A stretch of DNA of 64,000 nucleotides, from assembly GCF_021347895.1 (NCBI RefSeq), contig NC_067131.1, forward strand, positions 10,258,653 to 10,322,652, in the 5' to 3' direction. Shown piece after piece: positions 12,974 to 21,000 of the stretch (positions within the stretch are counted from its first letter, which is position 1; each line of letters starts with the position of its first letter). The translations under genes were made by a program, and so were the position numbers. The notes below the pieces were generated by a model. That model saw only the letters and a program-made list of their open reading frames with translations, did no database searches and had not been told where the DNA came from. Origin of the DNA: Acanthochromis polyacanthus. Taxonomy: Eukaryota > Chordata > Actinopteri > Pomacentridae.

Positions 12974-13631
12974 TAGTGATGGTGAAATCGAAGCTTCATG
13001 AAGCAATGAACCACTTTGACACATCTGCTTCAAGAATGACACATTGCTTCGAAGCATTTGACACAACCAGAAGAGTGACATCTGCTGGTCCTGTGTCAGA
13101 ACTGCATCCAAGTGGAAAAAAATGAAAAAGCCTCAGGACTGCTTGTCTCACACTGCTTTGTACTTGCAATAAATGTTTTAAAACGTTATATATGTATGTT
13201 TGTGTACATATATGTATAGTGTGTTTCTATGAATTAATGTGTGTTGTGTATGAGTGAATCTATGCGTATGTATCTGTGTGCTATTTAATGTATGAAATGC
13301 AACTGGATATAGCTAAACTAAATTCTAACTAAATGTATACTCTCCCTAACTTCTCTCAAAATGACAAATGGCAAATGCACTAGCGTGATCTCCTCCTCTC
13401 AAAAACCCACAATTTGAGGAGTGAATCAGACCCCTATGCCTTTTAAGACCTGGACAGATTGAAATGTCCGACCCCTTCAAAGTTCGCGCGAAGCACCGCA
13501 ACACGCGATGTGACGTAGCGAGGCCTCGTTCTCGATAGTCACGTGATTGTGGGCGTGCTGAAGCATCGGAACACTTTCGCTTCAAAAGCTCGGCACTGTG
13601 TCAAGCAAACTGGCTCCAGCGTAACATCACT
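12974..13631. mobile_element. Non-autonomous hAT-like element
   Basis: It starts TAGTGATGGTGAAATCGAAG and ends GTAACATCACTA, so short imperfect inverted ends (TAGTGATG / CATCACTA) enclose about 660 bases. Internal CGAAGC/GCTTCG motifs are typical of hAT ends in fish as I recall them. No transposase frame is present. The 8 bp target duplication is not clear. Confidence 0.45.
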
Positions 13632-14559
13632 AGTGATTAGTGGATTTGGTGCAGCTGAGTTGTGTCTTTATCTTGGCTGTAGTGAGTCTTCAGAGGTTTT
13701 TGGTCAGACACATTCTGTATTCTTGTTTGTGAACCAACGTTGGTTGTCAAGAAGGTAAGAGTTCCTGTCCTGATTCTCTGTTTAAAGAGCTTCTCTGGTA
13801 GGCTGCAGGAGACTTTAGCATTTGGGTTGTTCTAGTTTAGTTATTGTACGGTTTCATTTGGACGACTATCTTGAGGCCCCTCTACGTGGTTAGTGAGGTT
13901 TTCTGTAACTGTTCTACAAAGCAACTTGCAGCAGAAGTGACTTTGAGAGTTTTTAGGAAGTTCTGGAGACCAGACTTTGGAGCAGCAGAAACATTTGTCA
14001 GCAGTTTGAGAGAGAAGGTGAGCTTCAGAATAGAAATGAGAAGGAAACCTTGTTGACCCTTGTGGTGAGGTCCTGTACCAAGAGGAGTTCGAGCAGGTTG
14101 TGAAGACTTTGTAGTTCTTTGGTCTGAAAGCACAAGAAGAGTCGACTCATTAAAGGAGAAAACAGGAGATATTGTTGGTTCTTCTGTAACTCTGCAGTTT
14201 CCAGTTTCTTTAGATTGAATATCAAGTTTCTATTTTAAATTAATTGCTGTGTGAACCCAAGAAGACTTCAATAAACTCCCTCCGTCCCCTGGACACAACA
14301 GATTTTATTACCATGTTAAATCTTTTTCTTTAAATATGTTTTTGAGTTTCAATCATAGTTTTTTTTCCTCTTTGCTTGTTTAGTTTTGTCATCTGTGTGA
14401 AAGGTTCTAAACAAATAAAGTTGAATTAATAAATTGAATAACTCATGATTGTGACAACAGAAGTATTTTCATTGTGATTTAAGGGTTTTGTTTCATTTTT
14501 AAGGTTGGTGTTAAAATCTTGACAGGAAATAAAAGAATGAAGAAATAAACCACATTCAA

Positions 14560-15334
14560 AACTAGAAAAGCACTCAGAGTGCAGACCTCCGCCAAGGATA
14601 GAGAGGAAAACAGGAAACCCATGCAGTAAAGGATCATGAGCTGGAATCAGACCTGCATCTCTGACACAGTTCTGTTTACAAATCACCTTCTTAACCAGTT
14701 GAGCTATCTGGACACCTTGCTCCAATTTGTTGGACGACATACTAACCTATGATGTTTTCGTCATATTTTGGACCACATACTAAAATATACTGTAGCACTG
14801 AGTGGTGACTTAAGGCAGGAATGACGAAGGATCTTACAGTTAGCAAACCAGGCTTTATTGTCTTTACCACAATCACTACTCCAGAACTCTCAAGGTACCG
14901 GCTCACAGGCCGATGTCACTCCTTCCATAACCCCCCCCCCTGAGCTATGGTACACATGAAAACAACAAACAAACTCAGAACTGAACTAAATGCAACCAAT
15001 AATTAAAGAATGTCTGGAACAAACAACCCTGTAAAACAATTCCCAAAGAACACATAATTCCCCCCATGATGCCTAGCGGCCCCCCCAACCCAGAACAGTC
15101 ACAGCGGCCCCCACGGCCGCTACAATACTAAAAAAATTCAAAGTGATCCAGAATCCAGGATCCTTTCTGAATTGCCACCAAAATTAAATCAGCTCTTCCT
15201 CATACCATAGTCTACATCCCCTCAAAATTTCATGTGAATCTGCCCAGGCGTTTTTGAGTTATCTTGCTAACAGAGACAGACAGACAGACGGACACACAAA
15301 CGCCAGGTGTCGCATAACCTCCTTGGCGGAGGTA
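14560..15334 (+). repeat. Teleost interspersed repeat ending in CCTTGGCGGAGGTA
   Basis: It opens near ACTAGAAAAGCACTCAGAGT and GACCTCCGCCAAGG (14585) and closes with CAGACAGACAGACGG and CCTTGGCGGAGGTA (15321). These two ends are inverted copies of each other. The 3' part (GTGATCCAGAATCCAGGATC, TTTTTGAGTTATCTTGCTAA) is a widespread fish repeat that I recognise, but I cannot assign its family with certainty. It is split by a solo LTR. Confidence 0.55.
14791..15124 (-). mobile_element. Solo LTR of a retrotransposon
   Basis: A 334 bp segment starts TGTAGC and ends GCTACA, the TG...CA ends of an LTR, flanked by ATAC on both sides (14787-14790 and 15125-15128), a 4 bp target duplication. Read on the minus strand it contains GACAATAAAGCC, an LTR-type poly(A) signal, plus G-rich and GGCCGC-containing stretches. 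No internal gag or pol sequence is present, so this is the product of LTR-LTR recombination. It lies inside the interspersed repeat. Confidence 0.7.
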
Positions 15335-15346
15335 ATAATATCCAAG

Positions 15347-15955
15347 CAACTGCAAATATAGAAACGCAAGGAAAAAAACAACCAAACACAATAGATAAAA
15401 CAATACAGTATTAGAATGACAAAATCAGTTGTAGAAAAATGGGCATCCTGTTGGTGTACACAATAACTTGATCACAAAAAACATTGCCAGTCAAACAAAG
15501 CAAGTCACTAGAAATGCAAAGCACCTTTTTGAAAAATAGTTTCTCAAATGCTGAAAATGTTGAAATAATGTTCCGAATTATTACAATGATGTGCAGACTT
15601 ATTTTTCACAATATTGTCAAACAAGTACACAATTCCACTAAAGATCTTAGCGTATTAAACATCAGGAATTAAAATTTGGTGTGGCAAATAAATGAAATAA
15701 AAGTTTTATGAAGTTATTTTTCCTGAAAGTTTCAATCAGTTGGAATATAAAAGGTCTGCTTGAATTTAGATATATTTCAGCATATATGTATTGCTGCCAA
15801 AATATTATCATGTTACTTATTCATCTCTCTCGAATACTCGTAAGTGTGAATAAGACCATTCACCATTTTATTGCAAGACCGTGAGCTGCCTCCTTCATAC
15901 GTTTCCATTTGACTGACTGTGACTTTGCATCACGTGACTCATGAATCCAGGAAGT
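15347..15955 (+). repeat. Duplicated copy of the rab5c upstream region
   Basis: This aligns with 22826-23491, sharing ACAATACAGTATTA, GGCATCCTGTTGGTGT, CCGTGAGCTG, GACTTTGCATCAC and AATCCAGGAAGT. In copy 2 the same DNA lies immediately upstream of the rab5c noncoding first exon. Here it stops abruptly at 15955, where kcnh4-like sequence begins. Confidence 0.75.
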
Positions 15956-15957
15956 AA

Positions 15958-16545
15958 AGAAAATTATATCTGGTCATGAGAGATTAAACCTTCAAGATAG
16001 AAGCTTATTAATTTGTCCTTATATATATCGACTTTCATTCAATATATATATCGACTTCTGGGGACCTCAGTGTTTGTTTGTTTTTTCCGTTCTTCAGTGT
16101 TGTCCCTTCATAACTCACCATGTTTGCTCAAAGATCTGTCCAGGCTTCCTGGGTGGAAATTCAGGCCTCACATGTCATGTTGTTCATGAAGACTCAGAAA
16201 ACAGACCTCAGTGCTAGTCCCACCACCATCAGCCAGTCCCAGCCCACTCTGTGCCTGCAGCCTTGCAGTGATAATGATGAATTCTCTTGCCCTTTGTCCA
16301 GTGCCCCTACAGGTTCATCTACACACAGCCTGCTGGATCCTTCACCCACTTCTTACTCCCATCTCATTCTTCCACCAGCCTCAAATGAGGCCATTTGTGT
16401 TCTGATGTCCACCCCGCCATCTTATAATCTGATCCAGGACACTTCTCTTTTCCAAATCGAGGACTCAAACCTGTCTACCCACCCCATCTCTGCCTCTTCA
16501 CCCATATTACCCTGCCAGCCTTCTGCCCCTTGTCTGGATTTAAGA
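15958..16545 (+). pseudogene. Broken duplicate of the kcnh4 last exon
   Basis: 15958-16125 copies the end of the last kcnh4 intron (ATATCTGGT, AGATAGAAGCTTATTAATTT, ACCATGTTTGCTCA). A deletion then removes the splice acceptor and the first roughly 400 bases of the exon, and 16135-16540 copies kcnh4 exon positions about 3931-4345. A two-base loss (ACCTCAGTG here, ACCTCTCAGTG at 3996) shifts the frame near 16208. After 16540 it joins to DNA equivalent to 5783 onward, so the kcnh4 stop codon and 3' UTR are gone. A 156-codon open frame (16120-16590) survives by chance. Intron sequence is kept, so this arose by DNA duplication, not retrotransposition. Confidence 0.88.
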
Positions 16546-17280
16546 TTCAGATGCCTAGTCATTTGTGTCAGCATCTGGAAAGCTAGATAGAAGATGGGAT
16601 ATTTTTCACCGAGAAAATGCTCTAAATGCTGCTGTGATTCTCAATCCAATCATATCGGAGAATCAACAGTATTTTCAATGTATCAGTCAAGAGTGAAGCT
16701 GCACATGAAACAGCATCATTCCTGAATGACAAAGCAGAAAATAAAGCTTCATATCCATATTTTGAAACAAATTCAATTCAAGCATTCAATCAGGGCTTCA
16801 GAATAAACTTCACAAGTGATTCATGTTTGTTCCATGTCGACTGCTCCAGTTTCAGCAGCCTCTTACACTGATGTTGCGAAATTAAATTTAAAGGGGACTC
16901 TGGTAGAAAACAACAAATCAAGAGGACATTTGGTTATTCCATCATCTTACATAGTAAGAGTTAATTTGAAATGTTGTTTGTGTGGATGTGGTATTACAAT
17001 CTGATATATTTCCCGTAAAGCAGTGCTGATAACAGCGTGTATCCTGGCATCTATGTCCGGCCTTGATAAATCACTGAGTGAGGAAAATCCAGAGGACGAT
17101 TTCAGAGTTAATAATATACTAAACGTCCAACAGCAATGTAACAATTTTGCATCAAAGACAGGACAAAAAGGAGGCCACAGTATCAGCACACCAGTAGAAC
17201 AACTCATCAGGGGGGATTTGACCATTTCAGAGTTCATGAAGTACTGGATTTGCATGAGTTGCTTGCACAAAAAGATCAAA
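16546..17280 (+). other. Duplicated 5' flank of Ly6 gene 3
   Basis: Equivalent to 5783-6430 upstream of Ly6 gene 1, then switching near 17215 to sequence like 9650-9710 upstream of gene 2. The promoter of gene 3 is thus a hybrid of the gene 1 distal flank and the gene 2 proximal flank. No coding sequence seen. Confidence 0.6.
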
Positions 17281-17487
17281 TATAAAGGAGGCTGGGGATC
17301 AAACTGGCACACATCACACAGCAAGATCATTGTCCAGGTGGGACATGTTTACAGATTTTAAATATGCAGATTATGAGGAAAGTAACAAAACAATTTTTTA
17401 AACAAATGCAGAATTTGATCTTCTCATATTTCTCCACCGTTCTTTCCCCACAGCAACTGGTGAAGAGAGAAGGAGAACTGTGAAAAC
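17281..17487 (+). promoter_or_regulatory. TATA box and 5' noncoding exon of Ly6 gene 3
   Basis: TATAAAGGAGG at 17281, a noncoding exon ending at 17337 (GTCCAG then GTGGGA), an acceptor CCCCACAG ending at 17453, and the ATG at 17488. Nearly identical to the gene 2 arrangement. Confidence 0.65.
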
Positions 17488-18077
17488 ATGAAGACTGTAG
17501 TTCTTGCTCTTCTGGTTTTGGTGGTTGTCAGTCAGAGTGAGTTAACCTGTTTTATAACATATATGTTTGTGTGCTTAATCTTTGTCCACCAAGCAAGCCA
17601 GTTTTGAAGTACTTTTTTAAAAGAACATGCTGTTATGTTGTATATTTTGTTTTATACTTTTCATTGGTTTGTTTGTTTGCTTGATTTATATGGCAGTTAA
17701 AGTGGAATGTTAGTTTGCATACAAGGGTTGAAGCCAAATTTCTTTTCCTCTTCTAGGTGAAGCCTTGAGATGTTACTGTGGAGGAATGACCCAGTGTCAA
17801 AGCTCTACACAGACGTGCTCCAGTAATGCCAATGCCTGCGCCAGTGTCGTCATGACGTTAGGATCTAGTAAGTGCAGACCTGCCTTCAGTCTTAGCTGAA
17901 AAAAGAACATACCTGGACTAGTTCAGATTCATTTCTTTCATTAACAGTCTTTTCTGTTCTTCCACAGATGTGAATCACTTCCAGAGTTGCTATAACTACA
18001 ACGACTGCATGAGATTGAAACAGCTTCCTCAAACTGCGTATGCCCATTGCTGCACAACTGATCTGTGCAACAGATAG
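17488..18077 (+). CDS. Secreted Ly6/uPAR-type three-finger protein, gene 3
   Basis: Three coding exons: 17488-17536, 17757-17867 and 17968-18077 (TAG), 89 residues. The signal peptide is identical to those of genes 2 and 4. The mature chain begins EALRCYCGGMTQC and ends HCCTTDLCNR, with ten cysteines in Ly6 order and no GPI signal. The 3' flank matches genes 2 and 4 only to about 18126, where a Harbinger remnant begins, so the AATAAA found 63 bases past the stop in genes 2 and 4 is missing. The next AATAAA is at about 18752, inside the transposon. The reading frame and splice sites look intact, but transcript ending may be altered. Confidence 0.86.
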
Positions 18078-18149
18078 TTTGATATCATGCAACGAAATCT
18101 TCACAGTTGACTGTGCCTTTTCATGTCCAGTCTGCAGTCTTTTCACTGC

Positions 18150-19083
18150 TGTGCGTCAGGATGAATGAGTCATGTGTTGACCCAGGCCACCTGCCACTAA
18201 ATTTGTTATGATCATGTCTGATGTACAAATAATTTGTACACTGATTGAATGTACATTTTTTCGGTTCACATAGACAAATTCATTTTCACTCGGAGCCCTT
18301 ACAGCAACATGAGTGCAGTCAGTTACGCTGATTGGTGGGTCGGTCTAAGACGGCCCAGTTCAGCACATAGATCCAAGAGCACTGCTCTAGGGAATCTGAA
18401 TCGGCTTATTAGCCAGTCATCCTCATGGGCAATTCCCCGTGATCCCTAAAATCTCTCTCCATTCTTAACGTGATCTTCGAGCAATGCCAGCGCATCCATT
18501 ATGCCACATTACACACGGCTGTCACCCGCTATTTATCCGCTTGATCAGCGATTGGACTGATTGTCACATGCCTTTTCCAAATTAGTAATCAATCAGTGCC
18601 ACTCACCGCTCTATTACATCATTTGAAGATGGAAGTTTGATATATGAACATAGTTCTGCAAATACAGTCGTAGGCCGAATGACGCACTATATGAACATCT
18701 ACAACAATGAGGGTTTATGATTATCCGGCTCTACAAGTCTAATATGTGATAACAATAAAGGTTTGAGATCAATCTGGTTTCAATTCACCACTTCGCCCTC
18801 CGGCACTGCCGTTCCCTCTGTCTCCACAATGTGCTTAAGCAAGCATCAAAGTTGGCGCACATTCTCACGCCAAGTTTGTTTTTAAGAAATCACAACGTAC
18901 ACAGCGTATGCCACTTTCTACGCAAAGGTTGTGATTTACGCCACTTTCTAGCCCTGTTTTGTGCGTAAGCAAGCATCAAGCATCAAGGTTGGCGCACATT
19001 CTCATGCCAAGTTTGTTTTTATAAATCACAACCTTTGCGTAGAAAGTGGCGTACACCACTTTCAAGCTTTATAAATGAGGCCC
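18150..19083 (-). mobile_element. PIF/Harbinger (HARBI1-like) transposon remnant
   Basis: On the minus strand a frame reads DDWLISRFRFPRAVLLDL (near 18410-18345), the N-terminal region of HARBI1-type transposases. After an internal deletion and frame change it reads DCTHVAVRAPSENEFVYVNR (near 18320-18255), the start of the DDE nuclease with its first catalytic Asp. The rest of the nuclease is gone. The minus-strand 5' end is GGGGCCTCATTTATAAAG (about 19083-19066), a Harbinger-type terminus. Two tandem copies of a roughly 65 bp block (18836-18895 and 18965-19030) lie behind it. The opposite end is not clear. Confidence 0.75.
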
Positions 19084-19575
19084 CAGGGGAGCTGAGCTAA
19101 AGATGCAGGGAAGCAAACACGAAGAATCCGATAACTGACAAAAGACAGATGAAGAACAGGATGGAGATGGAGATGATACAGGCAGGAATCCAGGTTGAGA
19201 ACTGAGCATGGTGGGTATTGCAGTCTGGAATACTGAAGGAAAGCCACACAGAGAAACTGAATCCATGTGGAGAATCTGAGTCTACGGTCCATCATGGAGT
19301 GAATGACTGAACTGGTTTCTATACTCTGAGGTGGGATTGAGAGCAGGTGACTTCAATGAGCTAATTACTGCAGCTGATTAACATTGCTGCAATCAAACTG
19401 CAGGCAGGTGGACAGTTCAGGAAGCAAAGAGAAACACAAGGAGTGAGAGAGAGAGAGAGAGAGAGAGGGAGAGGCAGACATATATAGTAAGAGAGAGAGA
19501 CACGCAGGAGAGAGACAGGATGACAGAGATATGGGGGAGAGAGAAGAGGTAGGGAGATGACAAACAGTGGGTTAT
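19084..19575. other. Spacer with GA-rich microsatellite
   Basis: Unique-looking sequence with a (GA)n tract at about 19445-19467 and purine-rich flanks to 19560. It separates the Harbinger remnant from the start of the Ly6 gene 4 flank at about 19580. Nothing coding recognised. Confidence 0.55.
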
Positions 19576-19841
19576 ATTTCCAGTAAAGCAGTGCTGATAA
19601 CAGCGTGTATCCTGGCATCTATGTCCGGCCTTCATAAATCACTGAGTGACTAAAATCCAGAGGACAATTTCAGAGTTAATAATATACTGAACGTCCAACA
19701 GCAATGTAACAATTTCGCAACAAAGACAGGACAAAAAGGAGGCCACAGTATCAGCACACCAGTAGAACAACTCATCCAGTGGGAGTTGACCATTTCAGAG
19801 TAAATAAAATACTGGATTTGGTTCAATTGTGCAACAGGATC

Positions 19842-20051
19842 AAATAAAAAGGAAGCTGGGGATCAAACTGGCACACATCACACAGCAGGATCATTGTCCA
19901 GGTGGGACATGTTTACAGTTTTTAAATATGTGGATTACGAGGAAGCTCACAAAACAATTTTTTTGAACAAATGCAGAATTTGATCTTCTCGTATTTTTCC
20001 ACCTTTCTTTCCCACAGGAACTGGTGAAGAGAGAAGGAGAACTGTGAAAGC
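19842..20051 (+). promoter_or_regulatory. Degenerate TATA region and 5' noncoding exon of Ly6 gene 4
   Basis: Where genes 2 and 3 have TATAAAGGAGG, this copy has AAATAAAAAGGAAG (19842). The noncoding exon ends at 19901 (GTCCAG then GTGGGA), the acceptor CCCACAG ends at 20017, and the ATG is at 20052. Splice sites are preserved, but the TATA match is weaker. Confidence 0.55.
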
Positions 20052-20658
20052 ATGAAGACTGTAGTTCTTGCTCTTCTGGTTTTGGTGGTTGTCAGTCAGA
20101 GTGAGTTAACCTGTTTTATAACATATATGTTTGTGTGTTAAATATATGTCCACCAAGCAAGTCAGGTTTGGAGGATTTTTGAAAAAGAACGTGACATGCA
20201 GTTTTTTTGTTTTTTGTTTTGCTTTATTTTTGTTTGCTTGTTTGCTTGATTTTTAGATTTAAAGGTTGATATATGGCAGTTAAAGCGAAACGTTAGTCTG
20301 CATATAAGGATTGAAGCCAAATTTCTCTTCTAGGTGAAGCCTTGAGATGTTACTGTGGAGGAACAGCCATGTGTCAACGCTCTACACAGACGTGCTCCGG
20401 TTATAAAAATGCCTGCGCCAGTGTTGTCGTGAACTTGGGATCTAGTAAGTGCAGAGTTGCCTTCAGTGTATTTCGTAGCTAAAAAAAAGTTACCTGGACT
20501 AGTTCAGATTCATTTCTTTCATTAACAGTCTTTTCTGTTCTTCCACAGATGTGAATCGCTTCCAGAGTTGCTATAACTACAACGACTGCATGAGAATACA
20601 AGAGCTTTCTCAGGCTGTGCATGTCCATTGCTGCAGGACTGATCTGTGCAACACATAA
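20052..20658 (+). CDS. Secreted Ly6/uPAR-type three-finger protein, gene 4
   Basis: Three coding exons: 20052-20100, 20334-20444 and 20549-20658 (TAA), 89 residues, phase 1 introns. Exon 1 is identical base for base to gene 3. The mature chain starts EALRCYCGGTAMC and ends HCCRTDLCNT, with all ten cysteines kept and no GPI tail. Compared with gene 3, exons 2 and 3 differ at about 20 codons by replacement and 3 silently, while the last 57 bases of intron 2 are identical. Poly(A) signal AATAAA at 20721. A recent duplicate of gene 3 or the reverse; likely a functional secreted protein whose loops have diversified. Confidence 0.88.
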
Positions 20659-20782
20659 ACTGGCATCATGCAAACGAAATCTTCACAGTTGACTGTGCCT
20701 TTTCATGTTTGCATTGTCACAATAAAGATAAGTTCGATACAATTTTTGTCCACTGTTGGTTTTGTCTCAAAAACAATCTACA

Positions 20783-20999
20783 CTACCCGTTAAAAGTTTG
20801 GACACACCTTCTCATTCAATGTTTTTTTTTTTAAGTATTGTATACATTTATTGATTAACACTGAAGACATCAAAATGATCAAAGAATACATTTTGAATTA
20901 TATTGTAAACAAGAAATGTTAATCTTCAGTATTAATCTACAATGTAGAAAATAATACGGATAAATAAAAGCCATTGAATGAGAAGGTGTGTCCAAACTT
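20783..20999. mobile_element. MITE with 28 bp perfect inverted repeats
   Basis: A 28 bp arm at 20794-20821 (starts AAGTTTGGACACACCTTCTC) is repeated exactly inverted at 20972-20999. The outer left end ACTACCCGTTAAAAG is a familiar terminus of fish Tc1-type or related MITEs. The matching outer right end is not seen at the Harbinger junction. No coding sequence. Confidence 0.65.
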
Positions 21000-21000
21000 A

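Larger units (their letters stand above)
11005..15334. mobile_element. Composite 4.3 kb insertion flanked by a 12 bp direct repeat
   Basis: ATAATATCCAAG occurs at 10993-11004 and again at 15335-15346. The equivalent place in copy 2 (about 22822) has the motif once (ATAATATCCAAA) and then continues directly with the sequence found here after 15346. So 11005-15334 was inserted into copy 1, or lost cleanly from copy 2. It is a patchwork of a repeat-like 5' part (11005-12050), hAT-like pieces, a short tandem repeat, a teleost interspersed repeat and a nested solo LTR. No transposase or reverse transcriptase frame was recognised. Confidence 0.6.
3289..15955 (+). repeat. Tandem segmental duplication, copy 1
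   Basis: Large duplicated unit running from the last kcnh4 intron, through Ly6 genes 1 and 2, to DNA resembling the rab5c upstream region. Recognisable matched blocks are 3289-3440 with 15958-16125, 3931-4345 with 16135-16540, 5783-6430 with 16548-17215, 10500-10992 with 20670-22825 (interrupted in copy 2), and 15335-15955 with 22815-23491. Identity is high enough to align by eye but has many small indels, so the event is old. Confidence 0.8.

Noticed and set aside
18830..19030. CRISPR-like array from the two repeated 65 bp blocks
   Set aside because: Only two copies, in a eukaryotic Harbinger remnant, with no regular spacers.
6978..20658. Reading the Ly6 genes as venom three-finger toxins
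   Set aside because: They share the fold and cysteine order, but so do all Ly6/uPAR proteins. Nothing in the sequence shows toxicity, and secreted Ly6 proteins with other roles are widespread in fish.
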